Positions 26,413 to 36,574 are shown, counted from the first letter of the stretch. The stretch: DNA of 64,000 nt from Bisgaard Taxon 45 (GCA_030783905.1 JAQAHH010000004.1:124001-188000), one strand, 5' to 3'. Notes: generated by a model from the letters alone, not told the origin. Made by a program: numbers and translations.

Positions 26413-27522
26413 ATGCAAAACGTTGGTTTTATCGGTTGGCGTGGGATGGTGGGATCTGTCTTGATGGATCGTATGCAAGAAGAAAATGACTTTGCCAACA
26501 TCAACCCTGTATTTTTTACCACATCACAAGCGGGGCAAAAAGCACCGGTATTTGGTGGCAAACAAGCAGGAGCATTGAAAGATGCTTTTGACATCGCTGA
26601 ATTACAAAAATTAGACATTATTGTGACCTGCCAAGGTGGTGACTATACTAACGAAGTATATCCGAAGTTACGTGCAGCTGGTTGGAACGGTTACTGGATT
26701 GATGCGGCTTCTGCATTGCGTATGGAAAAAGACGCGATCATCGTGCTTGACCCGGTGAACCAAAATGTCATCAGCGAAGGCTTAAAAAATGGCATTAAAA
26801 CCTACGTTGGCGGTAACTGTACTGTGAGTTTAATGTTAATGGCGTTAGGTGGTTTATTTGAGCGTGATTTAGTGGAATGGGTATCTGTGGCAACCTATCA
26901 AGCAGCAAGTGGGGCTGGCGCAAAAAATATGCGCGAGTTGCTCGTTCAAATGGGGCAACTTGAGGACTGCGTGAAAGTGGATCTCGACAATCCAGCCTCC
27001 TCCATTTTAGATATTGAGCGTAAAGTCACCGCTAAAATGCGTGGCGATTTACCAACAGAAAACTTTGGCGCGCCATTAGCAGGAAGTTTAATCCCGTGGA
27101 TTGATAAACTCTGGGAAGAGGGTCAAACCAAAGAAGAATGGAAAGGCTATGCAGAAACCAATAAAATTCTTGGCTTAGATGACAGCCCAATTCCTGTTGA
27201 TGGGCTATGTGTGCGTATCGGTGCATTGCGTTGCCACAGTCAAGCCTTCACCATCAAAATGAAAAAAGCGTTACCACTTGAAGACATTGAGCAAATTCTT
27301 GCAAGCCACAATGAGTGGGTGAAAGTGATTCCAAACGAAAAAGAGGTGACATTACGTGAACTCACTCCGACCAAAGTCACCGGAACCTTGTCTGTGCCTG
27401 TCGGTCGTTTACGTAAACTCAAAATGGGTCCTGAATATTTAGCTGCCTTCACAGTGGGTGACCAATTACTCTGGGGTGCCGCTGAGCCACTTCGTCGTAT
27501 TTTAAAACAACTTGTTGCCTAG
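26413..27522 (+). CDS. asd: Aspartate-semialdehyde dehydrogenase
   Basis: This 369-residue NADPH enzyme makes aspartate semialdehyde for lysine/diaminopimelate, threonine and methionine synthesis. The Rossmann start [12 protein letters not shown], the catalytic Cys136 in GGNCTVS, the substrate-binding YQAASGAGA and the [15 protein letters not shown] block with its catalytic His are all present. It is the Gram-negative long form. AAGGAAAA precedes the ATG. I found no lysine riboswitch in its 230-base upstream region. Confidence 0.97.
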   Translation: MQNVGFIGWRGMVGSVLMDRMQEENDFANINPVFFTTSQAGQKAPVFGGKQAGALKDAFDIAELQKLDIIVTCQGGDYTNEVYPKLRAAGWNGYWIDAASALRMEKDAIIVLDPVNQNVISEGLKNGIKTYVGGNCTVSLMLMALGGLFERDLVEWVSVATYQAASGAGAKNMRELLVQMGQLEDCVKVDLDNPASSILDIERKVTAKMRGDLPTENFGAPLAGSLIPWIDKLWEEGQTKEEWKGYAETNKILGLDDSPIPVDGLCVRIGALRCHSQAFTIKMKKALPLEDIEQILASHNEWVKVIPNEKEVTLRELTPTKVTGTLSVPVGRLRKLKMGPEYLAAFTVGDQLLWGAAEPLRRILKQLVA

Positions 27523-27538
27523 TCGTTTCCCCTACAAT

Positions 27539-27562
27539 AAAGAGCAGGTCCCCTGCTCTTTT
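27539..27562 (+). terminator. Intrinsic terminator of asd
   Basis: AAAGAGCAGG (27539-27548) pairs with CCTGCTCTTT (27552-27561) around a 3-base loop, followed by T. Confidence 0.85.
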
Positions 27563-27659
27563 GCTTTCTGCACCATATCCGCAATGACTGCCACATAGTC
27601 GGCAAACCGATTTTGTGCTAATATGCTAACCTCGCCAGATTAAATGATTGGGACGTGCT

Positions 27660-28613
27660 ATGATCCGTGAACCTCATTTTACCCACTTTGCCTTAGCTGA
27701 ATTACATCCATTTGCTGCCCAATTTCCGTTGCAAGACGTACAAGGGAAAAAAGGGGTGCGCATTACCTATCGCCATTTTGTTCAAGACAATCCTGTACAG
27801 CGTAATTTAGTGATTTTAGTCAATGGACGGGCAGAAAACCTACTGAAATGGACTGAGCTGGCGTATGATTTTTATCAGCAAGGCTATGATGTCTTGGTGT
27901 TTGATCATCGTGGGCAGGGCTATTCACAGCGTTTATTAAACGACCACGAGAAAGGTTATATTGATGAGTTTCGTTTTTATGCGGATGATATGGCCATTTT
28001 GCTCGAAAAAATCACCAGTCTTTACCCATACCAAAACCAACATATTCTGGCTCATTCGCTCGGTGCCTTAATCAGTACTTACTACCTCGCTAATTATGAT
28101 CATCAAGTCAAAAGTGCGGTCTTTTCTGCCCCCTTTTACGGCATTCCATTGCAACATGCTTTACGAGATGAACTCATTATTAATCTGATGATGCTATTGG
28201 GTCAGGGCACACGTTATGTATTTGGTAAGGGACGTTATCACGCAGCGGATCTCGATAACAATGATTTAAGCTGTTGTCGTACGCGTATGCGTTGGATGAA
28301 TCGTATTAATCGCCGTTATCCGCATATTCATTTAGGCGGACCAACTTTCCGTTGGGTGCATTTATGCTTTAGTGCGATTAAAAAATTACCAACTATTTTG
28401 CCCCGGATTGAAATACCAGTGCTGATTTTACAATCCGAGAAAGAAAAGATTGTCGATAATAAACATCTACAAAAACTGACCGCACTTTTACCACGCGGTG
28501 AACTCACACAGATTGCACATAGCAAGCATGAAATTTTATTTGAACGTGATGCAATCCGAAACAATGCACTCAATAAAATTAGCCAATTTTTTACGACCAA
28601 TAGCGCCAAATAA
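27660..28613 (+). CDS. pldB: Lysophospholipase L2 (alpha/beta hydrolase)
   Basis: This 317-residue alpha/beta hydrolase resembles PldB, the inner-membrane lysophospholipase. The nucleophile elbow is AHSLGA (Ser near residue 143), with the oxyanion region VNGRAENLLKW near 52 and FDHRGQGYS near 82; PVLILQSEKEKIVDN and a late HSKHEILFE supply the acid and His. No signal peptide is seen. ATG at 27660 is preferred over the TTG at 27648. Two uptake signal cores lie inside. The 3' end overlaps the convergent crcB gene by 23 bases. Confidence 0.85.
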   Translation: MIREPHFTHFALAELHPFAAQFPLQDVQGKKGVRITYRHFVQDNPVQRNLVILVNGRAENLLKWTELAYDFYQQGYDVLVFDHRGQGYSQRLLNDHEKGYIDEFRFYADDMAILLEKITSLYPYQNQHILAHSLGALISTYYLANYDHQVKSAVFSAPFYGIPLQHALRDELIINLMMLLGQGTRYVFGKGRYHAADLDNNDLSCCRTRMRWMNRINRRYPHIHLGGPTFRWVHLCFSAIKKLPTILPRIEIPVLILQSEKEKIVDNKHLQKLTALLPRGELTQIAHSKHEILFERDAIRNNALNKISQFFTTNSAK

Positions 28614-28977
28614 ACACGCCTAACGCAGTACACAATAAGCAACCAAACAGGTGTAACGAGGCCAGTGTAAGGCCAGTAAGCCATTTTTGGTGCACAAGGT
28701 GTTCAATTACTTCCGCCGAAAAAGTAGAAAAGGTAGTGAAACTGCCTAAAAAGCCCGTCACCAAAAATAAACGCCATTGTGCAGAAAATTGTGGGTATTG
28801 CCAAAAAACGGCTAAGCATATGCCCATGAGCAAACAGCCAAGATAATTTGCCACCAGTGTCCCTAACGCGAAGCCGGCAAACAGTGGATTGAGAAACCAA
28901 CCAAGTCCCCAACGTGACAGCGCACCCAATGCCGCACCGAGGCTGATGAATAGCATTTGTTGTCCAATACTTAACAC
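28591..28977 (-). CDS. crcB: Fluoride ion channel CrcB/Fluc
   Basis: This protein of 128 residues (GTG start) or 121 (ATG at 28956) has four membrane segments. GAALGALSRWGLGWF near the start, GTLVANYLGCLLMG near 45 and GFLGSFTTFSTFSAEV near 78 contain the conserved Asn, Phe-box and Thr/Ser residues of the dual-topology fluoride exporter. Weak AAGG lies about 10 bases before the GTG. I see no clear fluoride riboswitch upstream. It is convergent with pldB. Confidence 0.92.
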   Translation of the reverse strand: MLSIGQQMLFISLGAALGALSRWGLGWFLNPLFAGFALGTLVANYLGCLLMGICLAVFWQYPQFSAQWRLFLVTGFLGSFTTFSTFSAEVIEHLVHQKWLTGLTLASLHLFGCLLCTALGVFIWRYWS

Positions 28978-29015
28978 AGCACTATTGCCTTCTGTGAGTG
29001 AAAAGACGCGTACCC

Positions 29016-29834
29016 TTACGCAATATCAAATGTCTGGCGAAGGTAATTGGCTACCGATTCTTGTGCATTCATGCCAATCACTTCGAGATGTGGGCACGCC
29101 TCTTTTAATCGAGGATCGGCATTGCCCATCACACAACCTTTGCCAACACGACTGAGCATCTGCACATCATTCATCCCATCGCCAAAAGCAAGACAATGTT
29201 GCAAGTCATAATCCCGATTGGCTAGCACTTTCTCCAGTGCACTTGCTTTCGAAACATTTCGATTCATCACTTCCAAACAAACAGGCGTGGAATAAGTCAC
29301 GCTGGTGGTCTCACCATAGGTGGACTGCAAGTGATATTCTAATGCCACAAGATCGTTGGGCTCACGTCCGATAAAAAAGACTTTTTCCGTTTCGCGACCA
29401 TGGTGCTGGGTAAAATCCACCACCTCATACATAAAGCCTGAATCTTGATGATATTTGCGCAATTGTGGTACATCAATATTAATAAACCAGTCATCCCCTT
29501 GATACGCATTGACACATACGCGCTGGCGATCAAAATCCAGATTCATGATGTCAAAAGCGATTTTCTCAGGTAAATAATCGCGCACCAACAAATTGCCTTG
29601 TAAATCCTGTGCTCTTGCCCCATTAGAGGTGATCATCACTGCATTTTCAATGTTGACTTTTTTTAAGATCGGTAACAAATCGGTGTGGTTACGTCCGGTT
29701 GCCAACATAATATCGACCCCTTTGGCAGCTAGCTTTTGTAGTGTTTGAATAGTAAACTCACCAATCATGTGGTGAGCATTTAATAAAGTGCCATCTAAAT
29801 CAGACACAATGGCACGGAAAGGAAAAAGTGACAT
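29016..29834 (-). CDS. yigL: HAD-family (Cof-type) phosphatase, YigL-like
   Basis: This 272-residue HAD phosphatase has motif I VSDLDGTLLNAHH near residue 10, motif II ATGRNHTDL near 45, Lys in NVSKASALE near 193 and motif IV FGDGMNDVQML near 215. MITSNGARAQDLQGNL and VMGNADPRLKEACPHLEVIG (seen as NADPRLKEACPHLEVIG) match E. coli YigL, an enzyme active on pyridoxal phosphate and sugar phosphates. TAGGA precedes the ATG at 29834. It is divergent from the ilv operon. This is the second Cof-type phosphatase in the window; the two are clearly different subfamilies. Confidence 0.85.
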   Translation of the reverse strand: MSLFPFRAIVSDLDGTLLNAHHMIGEFTIQTLQKLAAKGVDIMLATGRNHTDLLPILKKVNIENAVMITSNGARAQDLQGNLLVRDYLPEKIAFDIMNLDFDRQRVCVNAYQGDDWFINIDVPQLRKYHQDSGFMYEVVDFTQHHGRETEKVFFIGREPNDLVALEYHLQSTYGETTSVTYSTPVCLEVMNRNVSKASALEKVLANRDYDLQHCLAFGDGMNDVQMLSRVGKGCVMGNADPRLKEACPHLEVIGMNAQESVANYLRQTFDIA

Positions 29835-29951
29835 ATACAATCCTACGGTCTCATCGTTTTGCTTATCATAACATAACCTCACTTCGCATTCTGAAAAAAA
29901 CACATAACGAAAACGTTTTCATCTTTTTTTATATTTTATAAAAAAATAGTT

Positions 29952-29980
29952 TGCGCTGAAAAAAAAATATGATATGAATA
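29952..29980 (+). promoter_or_regulatory. Likely ilv operon promoter
   Basis: TTGCGC near 29952 followed 16 bases later by TATGAA forms a reasonable -35/-10 pair about 45 bases before the leader peptide. The region is very A-rich. Sequence inference only. Confidence 0.4.
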
Positions 29981-30022
29981 TAAAACATACAACAACATAC
30001 TCAACGAGTTGGAATTGACGTT

Positions 30023-30097
30023 ATGGCATTACGCCCTGTACTGAGCATTATTATTAACCTCGTGGTGATTATTATCACTGCGGGGCGAGTGCGTTAA
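30023..30097 (+). CDS. ilvL: ilv operon leader peptide
   Basis: This 24-codon leader is rich in the operon's end products: three Ile codons run together (ATT ATT ATT), then Leu-Val-Val and three more Ile codons (ATT ATT ATC). Of its 24 residues, six are Ile, four Val and three Leu. Ribosome stalling at these codons when branched-chain aminoacyl-tRNAs are scarce would favour an antiterminator over the terminator at 30133-30166. It sits just before ilvG, as in enteric bacteria. It is too short for usual gene finders. Confidence 0.93.
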   Translation: MALRPVLSIIINLVVIIITAGRVR

Positions 30098-30132
30098 TGT
30101 TTGACTGTCAATAAGCAAAGAAGATCAAATTT

Positions 30133-30166
30133 AACCCTCGTCTGATAGCAGATGAGGGTTTTTTTT
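30133..30166 (+). terminator. ilvGMDA attenuator terminator
   Basis: AACCCTCGTCTG pairs with CAGATGAGGGTT (one G-T pair) around ATAG, followed by a run of T ending at 30166. It is 29 bases before the ilvG start and works with the ilvL leader. Confidence 0.93.
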
Positions 30167-30194
30167 ACTGACCAATTATGCAAGGGTGATAAAA

Positions 30195-31844
30195 ATGAAT
30201 GGGGCAAGATTAGTAACCGAGAGTTTGAAAACACATGGCGTAACTACCGTTTTTGGCTATCCCGGTGGGGCGATTATGCCAGTTTATGATGCGCTGTATG
30301 ATGCGGGCATTGAACATTTATTGTGCCGTAATGAACAAGGTGCAGCGATGGCAGCCATTGGCTATGCGCGCTCAAGTGGCAAAGTGGGCGTGTGTATCGC
30401 CACTTCTGGCCCCGGAGCCGCTAATTTAATCACAGGATTAGGCGATGCCTTAATGGATTCCATTCCAGTGGTCGCGATTACTGGGCAAGTTGCTTCTCCG
30501 TTGATCGGCACAGACGCATTCCAAGAGGCCGATGTGCTTGGTTTATCCCTTGCTTGTACCAAGCACAGCTTTTTAGTGCAAAGTATCGAAGAATTGCCAG
30601 AAGTGATTGCTAAAGCGTTTGAAATTGCAGCCAGTGGTCGCCCAGGTCCAGTATTAATTGATATTCCCAAAGATATCCAACTTGCTCCAACAGATATCAC
30701 ACCTTTTACCTATTCTGTGGCAAACCCCACCGCACTTTCACAAGATAATCTGGCAAAAGCACTGGAATTACTCAAACAAGCCAAGCGTCCCGTGATGTAT
30801 GTGGGCGGTGGTGTGGGGATGGCAAAAGCGGTGTCTGCCTTGCGTGAGTTTCTTGCCACTACCCAAATGCCAAGCGTCTCCACTTTAAAAGGCTTAGGTT
30901 CAGTTCATCCAGAGAACCCTTATTACATGGGCATGATTGGTATGCACGGCACCAAAGCCGCCAACTATGCTGTACATGAGTGTGATTTATTACTGGCTTT
31001 TGGTGCCCGTTTCGATGATCGTGTGACAGGTAAATTAGATACTTTCGCACCCTCTGCCAAAGTGATCCATGCGGATATTGATATTGCTGAAATCGGTAAA
31101 TTGCGTCGTCCAGATGTGGCATTGTGTGGGGATATTGCACAAGTTTTCCGTGCGTTGAGCGTCCCGCTGGACATTAGCGAATGGCAATCCCGGGTCAAGC
31201 AACTCAAACAAGCACATGATTTTTGCTATGCCGAAAACCAAGGGGATACCTTTATCAATCCATTATGGTTATTACATTCCTTATCAAAGAAAAAGCCACA
31301 AAGTGCGGTCATTACCACGGACGTGGGGCAACACCAAATGTGGTCAGCACAGCATATGCGGCATTATGCACCGGAAAACTATATCACTTCAGCAGGCTAC
31401 GGCACCATGGGCTTTGGTTTGCCAGCTGCGATCGGTGCGAAAAAAGCCCGTCCTGACGATGACGTGATCTTAATTTCTGGCGACGGGTCGATCATGATGA
31501 ACATTCAAGAATTAGGCACCTTCAAACGGGGAAAAACACCGGTGAAAATCGTGTTGTTAGACAATCAACGTTTAGGCATGGTGCGTCAATGGCAGGAACT
31601 GTTCTTCAACGCCAGATTCAGTCACACGATTTTAGATGATAACCCCGATTTTGTGATGCTTGCCGCTGCATTCGGTATTCAAGGTGAACGCATCACCAAA
31701 GGTGAAGAAGTGGAAGGCGCTCTCGATCGCTTATTAGCCAGTAAAGAGGCGTATTTCTTACATGTGTGTATTTCCAGTAATGAGAACGTATGGCCACTTG
31801 TGCCACCGAATGCTTGTAACCTTGATATGGTTGAACAAATGTAA
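30195..31844 (+). CDS. ilvG: Acetolactate synthase II large subunit
   Basis: This 549-residue thiamine-diphosphate enzyme catalyses the first common step of isoleucine, leucine and valine synthesis. The N-terminal [22 protein letters not shown] block (seen as [16 protein letters not shown]), catalytic Glu in [18 protein letters not shown], and TPP motif [12 protein letters not shown]...NN are present. It closely resembles E. coli IlvG and is full-length, with no frameshift like that of E. coli K-12. AAGGG is 8 bases before the ATG at 30195; GTG at 30186 is less likely. Two uptake signal cores lie within it. Confidence 0.96.
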   Translation: MNGARLVTESLKTHGVTTVFGYPGGAIMPVYDALYDAGIEHLLCRNEQGAAMAAIGYARSSGKVGVCIATSGPGAANLITGLGDALMDSIPVVAITGQVASPLIGTDAFQEADVLGLSLACTKHSFLVQSIEELPEVIAKAFEIAASGRPGPVLIDIPKDIQLAPTDITPFTYSVANPTALSQDNLAKALELLKQAKRPVMYVGGGVGMAKAVSALREFLATTQMPSVSTLKGLGSVHPENPYYMGMIGMHGTKAANYAVHECDLLLAFGARFDDRVTGKLDTFAPSAKVIHADIDIAEIGKLRRPDVALCGDIAQVFRALSVPLDISEWQSRVKQLKQAHDFCYAENQGDTFINPLWLLHSLSKKKPQSAVITTDVGQHQMWSAQHMRHYAPENYITSAGYGTMGFGLPAAIGAKKARPDDDVILISGDGSIMMNIQELGTFKRGKTPVKIVLLDNQRLGMVRQWQELFFNARFSHTILDDNPDFVMLAAAFGIQGERITKGEEVEGALDRLLASKEAYFLHVCISSNENVWPLVPPNACNLDMVEQM

Positions 31845-31881
31845 AGTGCGGTCTGTTTTGACGAAATTTTAAGGAAAAATT

Positions 31882-32112
31882 ATGCAAACTTATCAATTCA
31901 CCCTCGATGTAAATCAACGTCCTGAAACCCTAGAACGCATTTTACGTGTTATTCGCCACCGTGGTTTTTATGTGCTCACCATGAATATGACTTCACAAGG
32001 TGAACAAGCTAACATTGATTTTACCGTGAAAAGTGACCGCGCTTTAGCTTTACTGACGAATCAATTAAGTAAAGTGTACGATGTGTTAGCTATTCATCAA
32101 GTACGTGCATAA
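31882..32112 (+). CDS. ilvM: Acetolactate synthase II small regulatory subunit
   Basis: This 76-residue ACT-domain protein reads YQFTLDVNQRPETLERILRVIRHRGF (split: YQFTLDVNQRPETLERIL and RVIRHRGF), the classic IlvM start. It binds and activates the IlvG catalytic subunit. AAGGAAAA precedes the ATG. An uptake signal core (31844-31852) lies in the short gap after ilvG. Confidence 0.93.
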   Translation: MQTYQFTLDVNQRPETLERILRVIRHRGFYVLTMNMTSQGEQANIDFTVKSDRALALLTNQLSKVYDVLAIHQVRA

Positions 32113-32130
32113 AAATATAAGAGGACGAGC

Positions 32131-32823
32131 ATGAAAACTCTCGGTATTATCGGCGGTATGTCGCCTGAAAGCACAGTAACTTATTACCGCTTAATCAACC
32201 AGTTAATTAACCAAGCCAAAAGTGGAAATCACAGTGCACCATTAGTGATGGTTAATGTGGAATTTGGACAAATTGTATGTTTACAGAAACAAGGCGAATG
32301 GCATAAGGCGGGAGAAATATTAGCTACTGCGGCAAAAAAATTGACGCAAATAGGTGCCGAGGGGATTTTATTAGCCACCAATACTATGCACAAAGTTGCA
32401 CCACAAATTATTGACGTAATTGATGTGCCTTTTCTCCATATTATTGATGCCACAGCAAAAGCCATTAAAGTAAAAAATTTGACACAAGTCGCGTTATTAG
32501 GCACGCAATTTACCATGCAAGATCCGTTTTATCGTGATTTTTTACTGCATCATGGTATTACGCCTCTTGTGCCAAGCCAGAAACAACAGCAAGAAATTCA
32601 TCGTATTATTTTTACAGAACTTTGTGTCGGGCAAATCAAACCTGAATCGAAACAATTTTATCTTGATGTCATTAATGACTTAGCCAAACAAGGTGCCCAA
32701 GGTGTGATTTTAGGTTGTACCGAAATTGGCTTATTGATTAATCAACAAGATGCAACACTGCCATTTTTCGATACAACAACATTACATGCACAGGCGGCAG
32801 CTGAATTTATTCTGACGGAGTAA
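32131..32823 (+). CDS. ygeA: Amino-acid racemase of the aspartate/glutamate family (YgeA-like)
   Basis: This 230-residue enzyme belongs to the PLP-independent Asp/Glu racemase superfamily. LGIIGGMSPESTVTYYRLIN at the start, LLATNTMHKVAPQI near residue 80 and GVILGCTEIGLL near 193 are the active-site blocks. The first catalytic position is Thr (ATNTMH) rather than Cys, paired with Cys in GCTE; this Thr/Cys pair is, as I recall, also seen in the E. coli YgeA racemase. It lies inside the ilv operon, between ilvM and ilvD, with an 18-base gap and a GAGGA ribosome site. Substrate is unknown. Confidence 0.82.
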   Translation: MKTLGIIGGMSPESTVTYYRLINQLINQAKSGNHSAPLVMVNVEFGQIVCLQKQGEWHKAGEILATAAKKLTQIGAEGILLATNTMHKVAPQIIDVIDVPFLHIIDATAKAIKVKNLTQVALLGTQFTMQDPFYRDFLLHHGITPLVPSQKQQQEIHRIIFTELCVGQIKPESKQFYLDVINDLAKQGAQGVILGCTEIGLLINQQDATLPFFDTTTLHAQAAAEFILTE

Positions 32824-33080
32824 TTTCTGATCAACCTAGCAAAGAGGACACATCGTCGCGCCTATAGAGAAAATGATACACAGTTTCTATCATACTTCGT
32901 CAATATTGGTGGGATATTGATTTTGTTCGTGCTTTTGAGGATTTAACGATTTAGCCCTTTATTAGAGGTTATTAAGTGCATAAAAACGCTTAAAGATAAC
33001 CATTCACATACAACAGACAAATTGGCTCATTGTGACAGAAAGATGAGTCATTATAACTACTTACTGTACTTGGAGAGATT

Positions 33081-34916
33081 ATGCCTAAATTACGTTCCGC
33101 GACCAGTACACAAGGTCGCAATATGGCGGGAGCACGAGCCTTATGGCGTGCGACGGGAATGAAAGAAAATGACTTTGGTAAACCGATTATTGCCGTGGTC
33201 AATTCCTTTACGCAATTTGTCCCTGGTCATGTGCATTTAAAAGATATGGGGCAACTTGTCGCCCGTGAAATTGAAAAAGCCGGTGGGGTGGCGAAAGAGT
33301 TTAATACCATTGCGGTGGATGATGGAATTGCGATGGGGCATGGTGGGATGCTCTATTCTTTACCAAGTCGTGATTTAATTGCCGATAGTGTGGAATATAT
33401 GGTCAATGCACACTGTGCCGATGCGATGGTGTGTATTTCTAACTGCGACAAAATCACACCGGGGATGCTGATGGCGGCGTTACGCTTGAATATTCCTTGT
33501 GTGTTCGTTTCTGGCGGGCCAATGGAAGCGGGTAAAACCAAACTGTCTGATAAAATCATCAAACTGGATTTAGTGGATGCCATGATCCAAGGCGCCAACC
33601 CGAATGTGTCAGACGAAGACAGCGCACAAATCGAACGCTCCGCTTGTCCAACCTGTGGCTCTTGCTCGGGGATGTTTACCGCTAACTCCATGAACTGCTT
33701 AACCGAAGCGCTTGGCTTAAGTTTGCCGGGTAACGGTTCTTGCCTAGCGACCCATGCAGATCGTAAACGCCTGTTCCTTGATGCAGGTAAACAAGTGGTC
33801 GAACTGTGCAAACGCTACTATGAACAAGAGGATGACAGCGTCTTACCACGTTCGATCGCCAATAAAAAAGCCTTTGAAAATGCCATGAGCTTAGATATTG
33901 CCATGGGCGGGTCAACCAATACCGTCTTGCATTTATTAGCCGCGGCACAAGAAGCCGAAGTGGATTTTACCATGGCAGATATTGACCGCTTATCGCGTAA
34001 AGTGCCTTGTTTAAGTAAAGTCGCACCGAACACGCAAAAATACCACATGGAGGACGTACACCGTGCGGGGGGCATTATGGCGATTTTAGGGGAATTAGAT
34101 CGTGCCCAGTTATTGCATAACAATACCCGCACTGTCCTCGGCATGAGCCTTGCCGAACAAATTGCCAAATACGACATCGTGCTCACCAAAGATGAAGCAG
34201 TACATAACTTCTTCCGCGCAGGTCCTGCAGGCATTCGTACTACCGAAGCCTTTTCACAAGATTGTCGCTGGGATACGGTGGATGATGATCGTGAAAATGG
34301 CTGTATTCGGAGCAAACAATTTGCCTATAGCCAAGATGGTGGACTTGCCATGTTATCGGGTAACTTGGCAATGGACGGTTGTATTGTCAAAACGGCAGGG
34401 GTGGATGAAAGCATTTTAAAATTCACCGGCAATGCGATTGTCTTTGAAAGCCAAGAAGATGCTGTTGCCGGTATTTTAGGGGGCAAAGTGCAAGCCGGTC
34501 ATGTGGTAGTCATTCGCTATGAAGGACCAAAAGGCGGACCGGGTATGCAAGAAATGCTTTATCCGACTAGCTATTTAAAATCCATGGGCTTAGGCAAAGC
34601 CTGTGCTTTATTAACGGATGGGCGTTTCTCTGGTGGCACATCGGGACTATCCATTGGGCATTGCTCACCAGAAGCCGCCGCAGGGGGAGTAATTGGCTTA
34701 GTGAAAGACGGCGATAAAATTGAAATTGATATTCCAAACCGTTCCATTCAGCTTTGTGTCGCAGAAGAGGAACTTGCCCAACGCCGTGTAGAACAAGATA
34801 AACTGGGTTGGCAACCGGCAAACCGTCAACGTGAAGTATCCTTTGCCTTGAAAGTATATGGACATTTTGCCACATCCGCAGACAAAGGCGCGGTGAGAGA
34901 TAAAACCAAAATTTAA
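33081..34916 (+). CDS. ilvD: Dihydroxy-acid dehydratase
   Basis: This 611-residue iron-sulfur enzyme makes the 2-keto acids of valine and isoleucine. The cluster cysteines are in NCDKITPGM near residue 122 and [19 protein letters not shown] near 195; the substrate/metal block [13 protein letters not shown] is near 274, and [12 protein letters not shown] and [15 protein letters not shown] lie in the C-terminal domain. GGAGAG precedes the ATG. The 257 bases between the racemase and ilvD contain no gene, but it may have a secondary promoter there. Confidence 0.97.
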   Translation: MPKLRSATSTQGRNMAGARALWRATGMKENDFGKPIIAVVNSFTQFVPGHVHLKDMGQLVAREIEKAGGVAKEFNTIAVDDGIAMGHGGMLYSLPSRDLIADSVEYMVNAHCADAMVCISNCDKITPGMLMAALRLNIPCVFVSGGPMEAGKTKLSDKIIKLDLVDAMIQGANPNVSDEDSAQIERSACPTCGSCSGMFTANSMNCLTEALGLSLPGNGSCLATHADRKRLFLDAGKQVVELCKRYYEQEDDSVLPRSIANKKAFENAMSLDIAMGGSTNTVLHLLAAAQEAEVDFTMADIDRLSRKVPCLSKVAPNTQKYHMEDVHRAGGIMAILGELDRAQLLHNNTRTVLGMSLAEQIAKYDIVLTKDEAVHNFFRAGPAGIRTTEAFSQDCRWDTVDDDRENGCIRSKQFAYSQDGGLAMLSGNLAMDGCIVKTAGVDESILKFTGNAIVFESQEDAVAGILGGKVQAGHVVVIRYEGPKGGPGMQEMLYPTSYLKSMGLGKACALLTDGRFSGGTSGLSIGHCSPEAAAGGVIGLVKDGDKIEIDIPNRSIQLCVAEEELAQRRVEQDKLGWQPANRQREVSFALKVYGHFATSADKGAVRDKTKI

Positions 34917-35024
34917 ATCTTTAAGTCGGGTGGGTAAGCTTGCCCACCATTTTCTCATTGATAAATTGATTACCATTTTTTCTTGCTGAAACAAGAAAAT
35001 TTAAAAAAATAACGGACAACCTCT

Positions 35025-36566
35025 ATGGTCAATAACCTCCATTCAGCTCACCCAACAGGTGCAGAATACCTCAAAGCCGTGTTGAGTTCTAAAGTCTATG
35101 ACGTGGCGCAAGTGACACCACTTCAAGACATGCCAAAATTATCTGAACGTTTAGGCAATAAAGTCTTTATTAAACGCGAAGATCGCCAACCCGTACACAG
35201 TTTCAAATTACGTGGTGCGTATGCCATGATCGCCGGTTTAAGTGCGGAACAAAAGGCCTCAGGCGTGATTGCCGCCTCGGCGGGAAACCATGCGCAAGGT
35301 GTCGCACTGTCAGCTAAACATCTTGGCTTGCGTGCCTTAATCGTAATGCCACAAAACACCCCCAGTATTAAAGTGGATGCGGTGCGTGGATTCGGTGGCG
35401 AAGTGTTGTTATACGGTGCTAATTTTGATGAAGCCAAAGCCAAAGCCATTGAACTGGCTGAAAGCAAAAATATGACCTTCATTCCCCCCTTTGATCACCC
35501 TGCGGTCATCGCGGGTCAAGGCTCATTGGCGATGGAATTATTGCAACAAAACAGCCAAATTGATCGCATTTTCGTGCCCGTTGGTGGCGGTGGATTAGTG
35601 GCTGGGATTGCTGTATTAATTAAACAATTAATTCCTGAAATCAAAGTAATTGGGGTGGAATCGAAAGATTCTGCGTGCTTGTATCGTGCACTCAAAGCAG
35701 GTAAGCCCATTGATTTAGAGCGTGTTGGCTTATTTGCTGATGGTGTCGCAGTGAAACGTATTGGCGATGAAACTTTCCGCGTGTGCCAGCAATATATTGA
35801 TGATGTGGTTTTGGTGGATGGCGATGAAATTTGTGCCGCAGTCAAAGATATTTTTGAAAATGTGCGTGCCATTGCTGAACCGTCGGGGGCATTATCACTT
35901 GCTGGTTTGAAAAAATATGTGAAAGAACACAATATTCAAGGGGAAACCTTGGTTAATGTGCTTTCTGGGGCAAACTTGAATTTTCATACCCTACGCTATG
36001 TGTCAGAACGGTGCGAAATTGGTGAACAGCATGAAGCTCTGTTGGCGGTCACTATTCCTGAGCAACCGGGTAGTTTCTTAAAATTCTGTCATATTTTAGG
36101 TCATGTGCCCGTCACTGAGTTTAAATACCGTTATGCGGACGATAAACAAGCGTGCATTTTCGTTGGGGTACGCATTACGGGGGAACAAGAAAAGCAGACT
36201 ATCATTAACCAGTTACAACAACATGGGTATGATTTGATTGATTTGTCTAACGACGATATTGCCAAAACACACGTGCGTTACATGATCGGTGGACGTTCAA
36301 ATAGCCATCTCAAAGAGCGTTTATACAGTTTTGAATTCCCTGAGCAAAAAGGGGCGTTATTAAAATTCTTACAAACCTTGGGGCAAACCCATTGGAATAT
36401 TTCCGTCTTCCATTATCGTGCGCACGGTGCGGACTATGGTAACGTACTCGCGGGTTTCCAATTAAATGATCAAGATCTTGATGCGTTCAATCAGCACTTG
36501 GAAAAACTGGGCTACGTCTATCAAGATGTCACCGAAAGCCCAGCCTATCGTTATTTCTTAGTCTAG
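35025..36566 (+). CDS. ilvA: Threonine deaminase, biosynthetic
   Basis: This 513-residue PLP enzyme converts threonine to 2-ketobutyrate, the first committed step to isoleucine. The PLP lysine is in HSFKLRGAYAM near residue 60, with SAGNHAQGVALSA near 88 and the phosphate loop VGGGGLVAGI near 187. Two C-terminal ACT-like regulatory domains (about 335-410 and 425-513) indicate the isoleucine-inhibited biosynthetic form. The ATG at 35025 has only a weak ribosome binding site. It is last in ilvGM-racemase-D-A; ilvE and ilvC are absent here. Confidence 0.96.
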   Translation: MVNNLHSAHPTGAEYLKAVLSSKVYDVAQVTPLQDMPKLSERLGNKVFIKREDRQPVHSFKLRGAYAMIAGLSAEQKASGVIAASAGNHAQGVALSAKHLGLRALIVMPQNTPSIKVDAVRGFGGEVLLYGANFDEAKAKAIELAESKNMTFIPPFDHPAVIAGQGSLAMELLQQNSQIDRIFVPVGGGGLVAGIAVLIKQLIPEIKVIGVESKDSACLYRALKAGKPIDLERVGLFADGVAVKRIGDETFRVCQQYIDDVVLVDGDEICAAVKDIFENVRAIAEPSGALSLAGLKKYVKEHNIQGETLVNVLSGANLNFHTLRYVSERCEIGEQHEALLAVTIPEQPGSFLKFCHILGHVPVTEFKYRYADDKQACIFVGVRITGEQEKQTIINQLQQHGYDLIDLSNDDIAKTHVRYMIGGRSNSHLKERLYSFEFPEQKGALLKFLQTLGQTHWNISVFHYRAHGADYGNVLAGFQLNDQDLDAFNQHLEKLGYVYQDVTESPAYRYFLV

Positions 36567-36574
36567 CTTAACGC

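Noticed and set aside
30186-31844. A frameshifted ilvG as in E. coli K-12
   Set aside because: The frame is intact over all 549 codons with normal catalytic motifs.
33818-34315. A 165-codon minus-strand frame inside ilvD
   Set aside because: Antisense to strongly conserved ilvD codons; low-complexity product with no family resemblance.
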